Shown: positions 44,201-55,319, numbered from the stretch's first letter. The stretch is DNA of 64,000 nt from Lepidostoma basale (GCA_022606425.2 JAHDVF020001510.1:731001-795000); one strand, 5' to 3'. Made by a program: numbers and translations. The notes: generated from the letters alone by a model not told the origin.

Positions 44201-47200
44201 ACGGGCTATGTGCACACAATATTTTTAAACTTTCTGAGAGCACATCCTTGAGAGTCTTGTCCTGATGCCCAGCTGGTCAAGGATCAACTGGTTCGTTCTT
44301 CTTGTCGAAAGCATCAGGTATCCGAAGTGATTTTCTAGGGATGTAGCTGTAGGAAGATTGATCCCGTACCACAGATCTGTTATTTGGTCTACGCATAGAA
44401 ACAGTAGCTTCTCCGTTACTTTACACTGTTACCTCAGAACCGTATCTCTTGTTCAGACGTTTTCGAACGCGTCCTCTATTACTTCTCCCGCGCACTCTGT
44501 CGCCTAGGTTCATGAAAGTTACGAATTTGTACGAGTATATTTCTAGCGAATTTATGAACATACTAAAATACTTTGATGTACGGAATTACTGGTATTATAT
44601 ATTATATTTTACCTGTTTTCAATAGATGCTTCGCTATAATTGTTGTTTGAGAGAAAATTAACTGATTTGATTTTTAATTTTTTTGATAAATTAACAAGGA
44701 AATGCCTTTATAAATTGATTTCGATTTAAATGAATTGTTGCACGTTGAACAATGAAATAGTTTTACATCGGAATGAATAAGCATGAATAAGAATGAATGA
44801 ATGAATAAGTTTGTTGCACGTAGAACATTCAAATGATATTACATTTGAATGAGCAAGGAAATGAGTAAATAAGTTTGATTGTTTTGTAGCACATTGAAAA
44901 TTAGTTTTACAACAGAATGAATAAGAAAATGGGTTTTTAAAAGTGATTTCGTTTTAAACAATATATTGCACGTTGAACATTTAAATGATTTTATATCTGA
45001 TTAAAATATTTAAAAAAAATTTGATTTAGCTTGCGCAAAGATTAATTAAATTATCTTGGCGGAGTAATATCAGGAGAGTCCACCTCAAATAACGGGAAAT
45101 GCCTAGGAGAAAGGAGAAGAGATGTAATAGCTTCTTTGTTTTATAATGTTGTAGAATACCATTGTTACTGCATTGACATTCCAAGATATTTCAACTTTTA
45201 AATTAGTTTAACCACTTAATGCTCGGTTTTTTTAGTCACAAAAATAGAACCAAAAATATCAGGTGATTTTGTTATTTATTTAGAGAATTAACATAATTTA
45301 AAAGTTGTCCAGTTCAAAAAAATAGACGAACTCAGATTGTTAGTTTACCTTATTTAACGCAAAGAAGTGGAAACGCGCGAGCAGTGCTCGGGTTGGCGCG
45401 ATACGATACATGCGCCGCGCGCGAACACTGCTCGTTCAAAAGCATTAAGTGGTTAATTAAATAGAGTGTAAGAAAATAAGTGTTATATAAAAAAACTATT
45501 AAAATGTCTGACATTGAATAAACAAAACATATTTTTTGATTACAAAAAAATAAATCTTTTCTTAGTTATTACCTTGTTCAGGGAATCTATTAAATGATTG
45601 AAAGAGTAAAAAAAAATATTTATGTACTTAATTGTTTCCAAGGTGGATCTCTGTGCGGCATGTGTCCTGGTTTGAGTCCCTTTCGTATAGTTACTCCAGG
45701 ATGCAAGGGCTGCCTGGGTAGGAGCCATTCCATTTCTCTCGCTAAATCTTCTTTTGTCGGTTGGTATGCTGTCAAACAGATACAGCACATTTAATAATAA
45801 CATGAAAAGTATAATAATAGGAAATTGAAATTGATAGTGAAATAATAGAACAAGTCAACAAGGCTTCGGCGGTAACAGGTTGTCTCAAGGATATAATATG
45901 GAAAAACGAGTATATGAGAACTGACAGTAAGGTCTAACTAACTAACTAACTAACCATCACGCCGTCTTCCCGAAAGGGTAGGCAGAATGAATGGACTGCC
46001 ACACTTCCGTTTTCAGAGAGTTTTTTGGAGCATGTGGTGGGTTGGGTCCGACATTTGGATCTGACCACCCGGGTAGGGAGGAGTGTGGAAGAGTTGGGGG
46101 TGGGCTTAGACAGGGGCCGAGGTCTTGGGTGGAGATCGAGGGACATGACAGAGAGTCACAAAACACGTCATTGGGAAGAAGTAACAGACTTCCGAGTCTC
46201 ACTTCAACAAGCCAAAGATCCAAGTCAAGTGACAGGGAGTGGCTTCGGGAACGCAGACCGATGGTCTTGGGTGGAGACCGTTATTGCAATGGGGTTGAGA
46301 TACGGGACGTTAAAGCATGTTAGTAACATTAACTCTCTTCTTACCATCCAATATTATCCAACCTGACATCCAAGAAAGAAATATAGGTACTACATGTATG
46401 GGATCAAAAGCAATCAGGCTGGTACTCAAAACAATATCCAAAAAGAACATACATGATTTTTGAAAACGTTCTATTCCAAAATACGATGTAAAATAAAATA
46501 AAGTTGTTTTTTTGTGATTCTTACTGGGTTCTAGTGGTTCTGCTCCGCGTAGCTGCCTAGCAAGGGAAAGGAGCTCGGAGCGAACAGCGACGCTGTTTAA
46601 AGGCAGCTTCCTCAACCATGCCACAGCTCTGGCTGCTGCCTGAAAGGTATTGAATTAAACGTAGCATTTAGGAGACTCATTTGTATATATTTTTTAAGGT
46701 AACAAATAGCGATTGTTGAATATGCATATCTTCGTCAGCCTGTCTTCATCTACTGCTGGACGTAAGCCTCTTCACGCCCACACCATCCCTCTTGGTCTCT
46801 CGCCAGTGTATTTCAGGCCCTTTCCGCCGTCCAACTGGTAGGCTGACTCCCGAAACTTCTCCGGTCTAGTCTTGGCTTCTATTCATTAACCTTCTGGCTC
46901 CATCTTCCATCATCTCGTCGGCACACATGCCCAGCCCATTGCCACTTCATCTTCGCAATGCGTATCCCTATATCGGTGACCCTGGTGCGTCTTCTAATAC
47001 GCATACAAATGTACAAAATCACGTCTTCTTCTTCTTCCTTTTCTTAGTCTATGGTAGGTCGTATGACCTGTTTGTGACGGTGAATTGTACTTGGATAATG
47101 ACGTCCAAAGTGCCGAGAAACTACGAGTGATCCAAAGAGCCATATTAGGAATAAGCCTAAGAGACAGAGTCAGAAACGATACGGTGTGAGAAAAAACAAA

Positions 47201-50200
47201 GGTCACCGACATCATCCATCGGGTGGCGACTCTAAAATGGCAATCGGCAGGCCACGTAGCCAGAAGTTTAGATGAAAAGTGGACAAGAAGACTGCTGACT
47301 TGGAGACCGTGGACGGCAATAGAAGTGCAGGGCGACTGCAACTACGGTGGAAGGATGATCTGAACAGACACGTCGGAATAACCTGGATGCAGTCTGCACA
47401 GGACAGAGTGACATGGAAGCGAATGGAGAAGGCCTTTGTCCAGGAGTGCACGGGAATAGGCTGAGGAAGAAGAAGAGAAGAAGAATAACGTCCAACCATC
47501 GCTCCATCTTTTGGGCTGCTTTCCTGTTAGTCTCTTGCTGTTGGGGTTTTAATTTTAAACAATTTTCGCAAGTCTTGTATCTTACATGCAGTCCGCATGG
47601 TCTGTCTGATGTTTATGATGTTTGAAATAAATAAATTGAATCCGAAATTGTTTTGTCACAACTTAACCATTGTTATTACCTCTTCTTCTCCTTTCTTCAA
47701 TCCGAAGAGTGGTGTCTCTTTGAAGAGCGGGGGGCGCCAGCAGCCTGTCAGCACTTTGTAGGAGACGAAGGCACCCAACGTGTAGCTTGTGAATATCCCT
47801 AACTACTGAACTATTATTTACTACAAAATTTCAAAATCATTATCAAAGCATGTTCTTACCTCTTCTTCTCCTTTCTTCAATCTGAAGAGTGGTGTCTCCG
47901 GCATAAACCAGAATCCCAACATGAAGATGAGCGGGGGCGCCAGTTGCAGGCCTGTCAGCACTTCGTAGGAGACGAAGGCACCCAACGTGTAGCTTGTGAA
48001 TATCCCTAAACTATACTGCAGCATTATGAAAGACGACAGGGCCCCTCTGGCACGGGGCTCGCAAGTCTCACTCACGTAAAGCGAAGGAAGGGCGAGTGCT
48101 CCAGCCCCCCCGACGCCACAGAGAAACTGCGAAAGTAGAATCCAAAAACTCGAGGTAGCATAAATCTTCATTAAAGCCGATATCTGTGTGGAAAAAAAAT
48201 CACTTGAAGAACTTATGTTATATTTGACATTATGATACTTATGTATGAAAGCGAAGCATGGAATTGGCAGAAGAAGAATGAGGGACGACAGAATGTTGAT
48301 ATCAAGAAGGAATATAGAGTGGACACAATAACAACAAACCATCACGCCGTTTCCCCGCAGGGGTAGGCAGAAAGAATGGACCGCCACACTACTCTATCCT
48401 GACATACATCTCTAGCTTCCTCCATATTCATACATCGAGTCATACACGCACGTCGATTCTTCCGGCTTCTGATACGACCAACCTTTAAATTTTGATTAAT
48501 TTGGTCTTGCCATATTTTCCTCGGTCTTCCTCGACTCCGTACCCCATTACATCGTAACGTATACTTTTTTAATCATTCTTTCTTCACCTATGCGTTCCAT
48601 ATGTCCTTTAAAATCCTTTCATAATTTTGTCCATAATACCTTCTTTCGCTCTATATTCCTTCCTAATATCAGCATTTGAGATTCTGTCGTACATCGTTCA
48701 ACTACACATACGTCTTAAGGACCTCATGTAGAGTGGAAAAAAGTATTATGAACAAATTTATGAAAGGATCACTGCGTTGGTTTGGACATATGAATATTTG
48801 AATAGATGAAGAAATAATTTTTATACATTAACGATGTGAATGGAATGCAGAGACGAGGAAGACCGAAGAAAACATCTGTCGACTCAGTTAATACAATTTT
48901 AAAGGTCACCCATGTTAGAATTACATTCTTTATGTATACCCTTACGTGGAAAAGGCGTAATGGTTTCTTGTTGTCATTGTAGTTTGACATTAAAATAATT
49001 AAAACAAATAAAAACACACTTTCAACCTGATATATAGAGTGCAGCATAAATCAAGTGTTTAAAAGAATCATAGTATGCATAACAAGAATGCAGTGGAACA
49101 GCACTCACTGATAATAGATGAATTGTACCTACCGCTATCGGTAAGCCAGAAGTGTAAACCGATGGTTTTCTACCCTTTTTCTTGGCTACATAGTTGAACA
49201 TGGGTTGCCCAACGAGTCCTCCTATGCACAAAAGGCCTCCAGCCCACGACAGTTCCGCTTCGGTCATTCTGAGCTCCTGTGAGGGTATAGCTAGTCCTTG
49301 GAGATCATCTATCACGGGGGATAACCATCCCATAGAGCACCCGAAGGAGAATGTACCAAGTGTACCTGTTAAAAAAAAGACATAACTTAAAACATAAACG
49401 ATTCTTGAGAGAGAGGTTGACAGTCGCTAACACCAAGCAAGGCTCACATACAATAAAAAGCAAAGATCTTTCTTCTTCTTCAAGTGCCCTGTCGGGTCCC
49501 CCCAACGTTGGCGATCACCTCGGCGAACCTATCCCTGTCCTGCGCCGCTCGGAACAGCTCTTCCATACTTCGGATGCCGGTCCACTCCCTCACGTTTCGC
49601 AGCCAGGACATTTATCTCCTTCCGGGCCCTCGGCGTCCCTTAATTTTCCCCTCCAATATCAGTTGGAGAAGGTGGTCCATTTCCCTACGCAGTTATGACC
49701 CAGATGTGAGATCTTTTGAATCTTGATAATTGATAACAGTTCCCTGTCAACTCTAGCTCGCCTCAGGACTTCGGTATTGGTAACCATGTCTGTCCAGGGA
49801 ACTCGGAGCATTCGGCGATGGAGCCACATTTCAAATGCTTCCAGTCTGTTCATTGGAGAATAACACCTTCATTCCAGCTCACGCAAATTCTCACTGGACA
49901 CGGTGCCACACTTTCGTACCTACACAGGTTCAAGCTCAAAGATGCGCCGTTCTGCCCCTGCGATATAACAGCAGAGTAGACGGTACACCATGTCATCATC
50001 CACTGCCCCGTCTACGCGTGAGAGAGATGGAGACTAAAGAAGGAGTGTCAACGGAGGAACATAGGCCTCACCGACCTCTCAGCCATCCTGCGCAACAGAA
50101 AGACATTGGAAATCTTCGTTGACTTCGCAACCACTGTGGTCGATCGGTTGCGGGCAGCCAACAAATAATATTGCCTTCCACATTCTGATTAATGAGTATT

Positions 50201-50953
50201 TTTCCACAGGCACGCCGCATCCTAGCTGAGTTATGTCTTCTAAATAAAGATCACTTCCCAATATAAATGTATTTTTTCCCACAGGTACCCCTCATCCCAG
50301 CTGAGGTTATCCATGGTTCCCTCAGCTATCAGACGAATGTCGGGATGCTAGGTAGCTAGCCCATGGAATCACAAGCCAGGCACACTTACAAACACTAAGA
50401 TAAAATCGCACACAAAGACACTCTTTCAACTTAGCTTACACCGTCTTGAACAATTAAAAATCGAGACATTAAGACACAAAGACAATCAAGTAAAAATAAA
50501 AAAAGTCTGTTCATTGAGTTAACTTTCAAGGTCCACATTTCACATCCGTACAATAAAACGGACCACACATAGCATTTGATCATTTGATCATTCTCTGGCG
50601 AAAGATCTTTGAATCACACAATCATATAATAATATAAATAGGTAAAAATCCGTCCGGTTGTTGACAAAGAAAAAATACCAGAGGTTTATTTTTTTTTTAC
50701 AAAGTTTCATGCTTTTTTCAAACTAAAAATGCAGTTCTAAACGCCTTAGATAAAGTGAGTTTTACATATTATGTACTTTTTAAAACAACAATAATTCACA
50801 TATTAGAACATTGATATTATTTGAGGTGTTTTTTGGTTATTTGTACTTACAAATAAATGTAGCAATGATTTGGTTTTGAAGGCTGGTTTTCGGCTGTTCA
50901 TCAGGTAAGCATGCTCCCTCTTCAGCCTTAACTTCTCCCGTCAGTGTGCCCAT
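41203..50953 (-). CDS. MFS sugar transporter, facilitated trehalose/glucose transporter-like (8 exons, 522 aa)
   Basis: Minus-strand exons: 50953..50851, 49365..49133, 48183..47860, 46639..46525, 45768..45628, 43879..43662, 41890..41690, 41436..41203. All have GT..AG junctions with matching phases, giving 522 aa. Twelve hydrophobic segments are expected. Family signatures are visible: GRK (99-101) in the TM2-TM3 loop, ETCEPRARGAL (151-161) after TM4, PETP (207-210) after TM6, DSAGRR (373-378) in the TM8-TM9 loop, and PETKGKT (501-507) at the C-terminus. These place it in the sugar-porter family (Tret1/GLUT/ERD6-like). Insect members of this group move trehalose, glucose or other hexoses across the plasma membrane; the substrate here is not determinable. 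The N-terminal tail is cytosolic with no signal peptide. The introns are packed with LINE, SINE-like and MITE sequences. A degenerate copy of part of exon 3 lies at 47680..47802. A second transporter follows on the same strand. Confidence 0.93.
41515..41642 (+). mobile_element. LINE family A solo tail in transporter intron 7
   Basis: GCATGTCACGATGTGTGAAT, then GTAGGGGATGCGCGAG, and the end GGCATGATGGTTAATTAGTT. Confidence 0.6.
42491..42560. repeat. GC-rich repeat Y, copy 1
   Basis: GAAGCTGTTATAGGACGCAG, CGGCGTCCTTTCGTCAGCTTC is found inverted at 56673 and, more divergent, at 62974. Confidence 0.5.
42728..43118. mobile_element. 4-bp-TSD MITE, copy 1
   Basis: The terminal inverted repeat CGTCACCTAAGAGTAAGAAG.. 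pairs with ..CTTACTCTCAGGTGACG. The flanking duplication is TAGT (42724-42727 and 43119-43122). It is noncoding, 391 bp. Its twin is at 52235..52616. Confidence 0.8.
43120..43660. other. transporter intron 6, unassigned
   Basis: AT-rich with no recognisable domain or repeat end. Confidence 0.4.
43995..44530 (-). mobile_element. degenerate LINE fragment, family G
   Basis: Minus-strand blocks around CTGGTCTGATGAAATTAGGA and ACCGTGACAGGAGCGTATGG correspond to the RWSDEIR..DRxxW region of family G. There is no long frame. Confidence 0.5.
44531..45205. other. AT-rich DNA with GAATGAATAAG repeats
   Basis: Loose repetition of AATGAATAAG and GTTGCACGTTGAACA blocks occurs between 44735 and 44990, suggesting decayed tandem duplication. 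No gene. Confidence 0.4.
45208..45456 (-). mobile_element. piggyBac-type MITE, copy 2 (inverted)
   Basis: TTAA is at 45208-45211 and 45453-45456, with ends CCACTTAATGCT and AGCATTAAGTGG. It is the reverse orientation of 666..912 with the same GC-rich core. Confidence 0.8.
45932..46010 (-). mobile_element. LINE family A solo tail
   Basis: (GTTA)n complement at 45938-45954, then CATCACGCCGTCTTCCCGAA and AATGGACTGCCACACTTCCG. Confidence 0.6.
46011..46520. other. transporter intron 4, unassigned GC-richer block
   Basis: 46030-46320 is richer in G+C and has overlapping short frames in both strands, but no domain. It may be an old mobile-element piece. Confidence 0.35.
46730..47010 (-). mobile_element. 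degenerate LINE 3' fragment
   Basis: CATCTACTGCTGGACGTAAG, then CATCCCTCTTGGTCTCTCGCC, are typical reverse-complement blocks of arthropod LINE C-termini. No tail. Confidence 0.4.
47090..47475 (+). mobile_element. LINE family G C-terminal fragment
   Basis: Encoded blocks include IIHRVATLKWQSAGHVARSL and DEKWTRRLLTWRPWT. The end is GGCTGAGGAAGAAGAAGAG. Confidence 0.65.
47680..47802 (-). pseudogene. partial duplicate of transporter exon 3 (open reading frame, donor kept)
   Basis: This stretch in intron 3 of the 522-aa transporter repeats the 3' part of exon 3 (47860..48183), starting at LGIFTSYTLGAFVSY and ending KKGEEE followed by a GT donor. An AG lies immediately upstream, so it reads as a 41-codon open phase-0 exon. 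Internal deletions remove most of the TM6 segment (APPLIFMLGFWFM in the parent), leaving CWRPPLFKETPLF. It is probably a dead tandem exon duplicate. Use as an alternative exon would give a transporter lacking TM6. Confidence 0.75.
48320..48735 (-). mobile_element. LINE subfamily A' 3' fragment
   Basis: The tail complement AACAACAAACCATCACGCCG is at about 48330. It then has the YDRISNADIRKE region near 48690 and small deletions. It overlaps transporter intron 2. Confidence 0.65.
48740..48990 (+). mobile_element. LINE subfamily A' degenerate + strand piece
   Basis: AAGTATTATGAACAAATTTA, GGAAGACCGAAGAAAACATC and a TTTCTTGTTGTCATTG end. It is head-to-head with the preceding copy. Confidence 0.5.
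49465..49865 (-). mobile_element. LINE family C C-terminal fragment
   Basis: It encodes MNRLEAFEMWLHRRMLRVPW, TDMVTNTEVLRRARVDRELL and SIIKIQKISHLGH. The 3' end GAAGAAGAAAGATCTTT is in transporter intron 1. Confidence 0.75.
49866..50170 (+). mobile_element. LINE C-terminal fragment (jockey/R1-like)
   Basis: One + frame reads HHVIIHCPVYA and another LTDLSAILRNRKTLEIFVDF, resembling the terminal Cys-His knuckle and last helix of R1/jockey-type elements. Frames are broken. Confidence 0.4.
50175..50850. other. transporter intron 1, unassigned
   Basis: It contains two loose copies of CATCC(C/T)AGCTGAG (50218 and 50292). Otherwise nothing is recognised. Confidence 0.35.
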
Positions 50954-51045
50954 TTGTGTTAACCTAATTTCTTAATTCTGAAAATCAAAAACGCTCGAAA
51001 GATTTAATTAAAATCTATATAAAGTTTCGAATAGAATAGAGTTCC

Positions 51046-51230
51046 GTCATCTTGGAGGGTATCCGTCTATATGTTCCTTCGACAGCGTCAGGACAGACTG
51101 TTTTATCTTCCAACATGTAGAACAAACCTGCCTATGGCGATCCCGGAGAGCAATAAAACTGCTGAACATGATCGCTTTGGATATCGACGTCATTCAAATA
51201 AGTGAAAGTACGTTCAGAAGACTTTAACAT
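51046..51230 (+). mobile_element. LINE family H fragment upstream of transporter
   Basis: It encodes FLRQRQDRLFYLPTCRTNLP and flanking family H residues. It lies only about 90 bp upstream of the transporter ATG, so the promoter or 5' UTR is hemmed in by a transposon. Confidence 0.6.
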
Positions 51231-51234
51231 TAGG

Positions 51235-51448
51235 GAACGCAAGTGCTCAAGCATGTGCATATCACTTGCGTTGTAGCGTGGCGTGGATTTAAAATTCAAA
51301 CTCCATGTCAAATGTCATTTAACATTTTTTCGATTAACTACATACTTACAGTTTATTGAAAATACGATTATCGAAAAAACGTTTGCTGAACCAGTTAATT
51401 CCAGGCAAACCAACGTTCGGGCAGGACAACTTTTGTCGGGTCCGCTAG
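51235..51448 (+). mobile_element. Helitron 3' end
   Basis: It ends GGACAACTTTTGTCGGGTCC, then GCTAG, followed by T. The hairpin GGAC..GTCC immediately precedes CTAG. The left end is not identified. Confidence 0.65.
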
Positions 51449-51469
51449 TATATAATATATCATATTGAT

Positions 51470-51690
51470 TGGGTCGTGTCACGTTTTCCTGGGTCATCCT
51501 CTATTTCTTGTTCCGTTTACATCGTTAACATATACCTACATTCATTACTATTTTTTAAACTAACTAACTAACAATCACGCCATTTCCCTGGAGGGGTAGG
51601 CAGAGAGGACGGATCGCCACAATGCTCTGTCCTGGCATACCTCTCGGGATTCCTCTACATTCATACATCGTACCATGCACGCACGGTATG
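51470..51690 (-). mobile_element. LINE family A pieces
   Basis: A short internal block (51470..51537) is separated from a tail copy (51555..51690) with (GTTA)n complement at 51557-51573. Confidence 0.6.
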
Positions 51691-51699
51691 CATGCACAA

Positions 51700-51773
51700 T
51701 TTTGCAATTTGCTAATCCGGCACTGGTTCATGGAACCGCAGTTGGGCCACGAGCCACAGTTTGCCGACCACTG
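51700..51773 (-). mobile_element. hAT element end
   Basis: On the minus strand it starts CAGTGGTCGGCAAACTGTGG and continues CTCGTGGCCCAACTGCGG. Only one terminus is present. Confidence 0.55.
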
Positions 51774-51899
51774 AACTATCCGAATACGATCGTTTTTGAT
51801 ATACACATATTTCACATTAATGAAACCGTGTTGACAATGTAAACACTCCAAAAATATCAGAATATTATTTATTGTTATCATCGAATTCACCTTTATAGC

Positions 51900-52640
51900 T
51901 AACTAATTAACTAACTAACCATTAACTGTCTCCCTGAAGGGGTAGACAGATAGAATGGATAGGTACACCGTTCTTTCTGACACAATTCACTCGTTTCCTC
52001 AACATTCACACAGTGTGTCATGCATACACTACGATTTCTTCTACTCCTTACGTAGCCTGCACTTAATATTGGATTGATTTGATAATTCGACGTTTTTCAT
52101 TAGTTTTACTCTATTTCCTGTTACGTTTACATCCTGAACACAAAATTTCTACACCATTCTTTCTTCCAAACCATTTTAATGATAACATTTTTATCATAAC
52201 GCTTTCATTCGCACTGCATTCATTTCTTATATTTCATCACCTGAGAGTAAGAAGGTTCCAACTGTCAAAAGTAAAAAGCTGAGAAAAATAAAGTCAAAGT
52301 ATTGTTGGTTTCGGGTGTGTATCTTGGAATAAAAGGGTTCCATATGAAGCAGATGAAACTCTTTTACCGAGAAGCGTGTAAATTTTCTGGCGACAGTTGG
52401 AATAATAAATTTCTAATTGTAAATGAATCCATCTTTAGGGAATCGTGTGTTTTGAATGATCAGATGGAACTTGATTCTTTTCGTAACATCAAAATGACGA
52501 TACTATTACATGTTTTTTTTAATTGTACGTATAGATAAGGTTAGTAAGAACCCTTTTCACGAAAAAAGCCAAATGTGAAATTTTGTTAGTTGGAACCCTC
52601 TTACTCTCAGGTGACGATTTGCATTTGACACTATTATATT
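51900..52640 (-). mobile_element. LINE family A copy split by a MITE
   Basis: The left part 51900..52234 runs from the GTTA tail to CATTCATTTCTTATATTT. After the MITE (52235..52616), family sequence resumes with GCATTTGACACTAT, the expected continuation. Confidence 0.7.
52235..52616. mobile_element. 4-bp-TSD MITE, copy 2
   Basis: The ends are CATCACCTGAGAGTAAGAAG and CTTACTCTCAGGTGACG. The target duplication is ATTT at 52231-52234 and 52617-52620. It is about 382 bp and colinear with copy 1. Confidence 0.85.
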
Positions 52641-52739
52641 ATATTTCAGACAGACTACATCACGCCTGTAAGAAATACAACATTACGATCTCTATTGAAA
52701 AAACAAAATGTATAACATTTTCCAAAACATACAACTTGG

Positions 52740-53320
52740 CTATAGAAAATTAACCCATAGGTCTTCAAGTATCTAGGCATAGACCTGGTGGGGGGAGCTG
52801 ATCTGCGGGAAGAAATACAAGCCCAAGTAAACAAGGCAGCTGCAATCTCTGGCGCTCTAAAATCCACAATATGGAAAAACAAAGACATGGCCATTAAAAG
52901 TAAGATGAGAATCTATAAAGCATGCGTAAGACCAATAATATTATATGGCGTCGAAACAAGGGAAGACACAGCAAGGACCAAACAAGTTTTGAGGACTTCC
53001 GAAATGAAGACACTGAGGACGATAGCGGACAAGACACTGAGTGATCGCGTGAGGAACACCAAAATAAGAGAGATATGTGTGGTTGAGGATATTGTAAGAT
53101 GGAGCAGACAGCGAAAAAGGGACTGGTACGGTCATGTTCAAAGAATGGACACCACCAGACTCCCCTATATTGCATTGCATAATCAGCCTCATAGGACTCG
53201 TCCTTGCGGAAGACCTCCTAAAAGATTGAAGGACATCTGGGAATCTACCTCACAGGAGGAGCAACACTCTGGAGAACAGACCACATAGGTCTACAACAAG
53301 GAAGAAGAAGAAGAATATTA
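52740..53320 (+). mobile_element. LINE family B 3' fragment, longest copy
   Basis: A 166-codon frame encodes EEIQAQVNKAAAISGALKST, KACVRPIILYGVETR, VLRTSEMKTLRTIADKTLSD and RDWYGHVQRMDTTRLPYIAL and ends in RPPKRLKD. The tail is GAAGAAGAAGAAGAA. Confidence 0.85.
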
Positions 53321-53334
53321 TTCGTAGATTAACC

Positions 53335-53455
53335 ATACTTTCGTTTAAGAGATCTCATTTCTACCACCTTTATTCTACTGACATTCTTCCTTTCCCAGTT
53401 TCATGATTCACTTCCATACATAAGGGTCGGAACAAGAATACCCCTGTGCGAAATG
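53335..53455 (-). mobile_element. LINE family A internal block
   Basis: On the minus strand it encodes GVLVPTLMYGSES-like residues and KVVEMRSLKRK-like residues. Both flanks are missing. Confidence 0.5.
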
Positions 53456-53564
53456 GTTCACGAAATATGTTTGTGAAAAGTGCAATAAGGTGTTGTGAAA
53501 ATATAATGTTTTCAAAAGTTATTCAAATGAAAATCTACAAAATGAAGTGATGACGAATACATTA

Positions 53565-54350
53565 CAGAAGACTTGTATCACCTTGTGAAGGCATTATCAA
53601 GTGTCATTTGATATTGTCTTAGCCTGTCATTCCCATAAAACATATTCAAACTTCTAGAAAACGCATGTTTTCGTTCACATTAACTCATTTATACGGATTT
53701 TTACAAAATTTTACAAGAATCAATAAAGCATAGGGTTAAAAATAATTTATAACATTTGTGTGCTTTGTTTTAACACCAATGTATTATGTTTTTTCGAACC
53801 AACCGGTTTCGCTCTCTCCAGAAATTCGTCACGGTTACAAAACAAACCAAATATTTAACTGGGAAACATATTAATATAAATGAAAACGTCTGTCTTCTAG
53901 GAGTTTTATTAAGTTTTAATTGGAATGACATGTTTAGCTCTTCTAAGGCATTGTCAAATTTCTGTGACATTTTCACATAAAATATAATAAAACTTCTAAA
54001 AAACAGACGCTTCATTCGTATTAATTTTTTAATATAGAGTTTTACATCATTGTTTAAGAAACAATATAAATACAATTGATATAAATGAAAACGTCGGTTT
54101 ACTAGAAATTCTATTATATTTAAGGGAATGACACGTGTCGCTTCATTAAGGCATTATCAAATGACATTTGTGGTAATTAAAACTAATGAAAACGCCTGTT
54201 TTTAGAAGTTTGATTATATTTTAAGTGAATGACATGTTTCGCCTGTCTAAGGCATTATTAAATGTAACTAATATAGCTTTAGGCAGGTAAAACATGTCAT
54301 TCAAATAAAATACAATAAAACTTCTAGAAAACAGACGTTTTCATTAGTAT
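53565..54350. mobile_element. cluster of fold-back family F1 copies
   Basis: At least three units begin ATAAATGAAAACGTC or AACTAATGAAAACGCC with TTCTAGGAGTTTTATTA-type arms (53868..54020, 54075..54165, 54180..54345). A half unit is at 53565..53670. Confidence 0.6.
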
Positions 54351-54439
54351 TAATTATTTAATATGAAATTTTACATAATTGTTCAAGAAACAATAAATGA
54401 CATTAGTAGTCTTACATGCCTTCCATTCCTCTTTAGAGT

Positions 54440-54745
54440 AGCAGAAATGCGAACCCTACGCTCCATCGCAGGCAAAACCATCAGAGATCGGATCAGAAAT
54501 TAAACAATAAGGTCTGTCTGTGGTGTTGAGGATATAGTGAGACGGGGAAGAAGCAGAAGGTGCTTTTGGAGAGACCACGAGGACCGCATGGAGAATGCAA
54601 AAAATGCAAAAATTGTTAAAGATGAAAACCCAAGCAGCAAGAGATTACCAGGAAGGCCGCCGAAGAGATGGAGAGATGGCTGGACAACCCACCGTCACAA
54701 ATAGGTCATACAACCTGAACTAAGAGGTAGGAAAAGAAGAAGAAG
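54440..54745 (+). mobile_element. LINE family B-like degenerate fragment
   Basis: CAGAAATGCGAACCCTACGC, TCCATCGCAGGCAAAACCAT and GAGGATATAGTGAGACGGGG parallel the MKTLRTIADKT..VEDIVRW block. The end is AAAAGAAGAAGAAG. Confidence 0.6.
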
Positions 54746-54869
54746 TAGTCTTACGTGTTTTTCTCTTCCAAGTTGAAGAGAAAACTAGTAAATATGCGGG
54801 CAATTAGTGGGGTAGGATGGTGCATTATGAATGATAGGAAATTACTTATCAAACTGTCTAATTGATAAT

Positions 54870-54990
54870 CTATGGAAGAATCAATTGTATCTCAATAGAG
54901 ACGAAGATGCAAATTGGAAACAGAATATGGTTGATCGAGGTGTTTACAGGACTTATGACATGTCATTGGTTGGGTTAAGCGCTAATCTAT
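54870..54990 (+). repeat. family X terminal piece
   Basis: AATTGTATCTCAATAGAGAC, GAAGATGCAAATTGGAAACA and ATTGGTTGGGTTAAGCG. Confidence 0.55.
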
Positions 54991-55026
54991 TGGATTAAAG
55001 GGTATTTTGTTAAGTAGGGAAGTGTT

Positions 55027-55266
55027 TTATATTGTTTTTAGTAAAGACGCATCACAAATTAAGGTCTCCATACGAAAATATAACAGTGGTGTTACCTGAA
55101 TCTGGAAATAAAAATAGTCGCTCGTCAGAGGCGACGGATAACCGCGGTACACGTTGTCATATCGCTGCCTAGAAATTAACTGATGGATAACGTTTTCCCG
55201 CCTTTGCGATCCTCGGGTAAATAAGAACCGAGCAAACATACAATAAGTCGAGATAAAGGCAAACAC
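55027..55266 (-). other. unrecognised 79-codon open frame
   Basis: The minus strand reads MFAFISTYCMFARFLFTRGS.. and has an in-frame FYFQ|GT donor-like site at about 55095. No domain is recognised and no partner exon found. It may be chance or a piece of an unknown element. Confidence 0.15.
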
Positions 55267-55319
55267 TCGCAGGGAATATGGTAATTCAGGATTGATATAA
55301 ACTCTGATAATGGACCATA

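Noticed and set aside
45991..46366. overlapping 110-113-codon frames
   Set aside because: They lie in intron 4 of the transporter with no domain, splice sites or phase agreement with neighbouring exons.
47843..48387. 188-codon minus-strand frame as a single gene
   Set aside because: Only 47860..48183 is the true exon; the N-terminal part is LINE tail and intron read through the acceptor.
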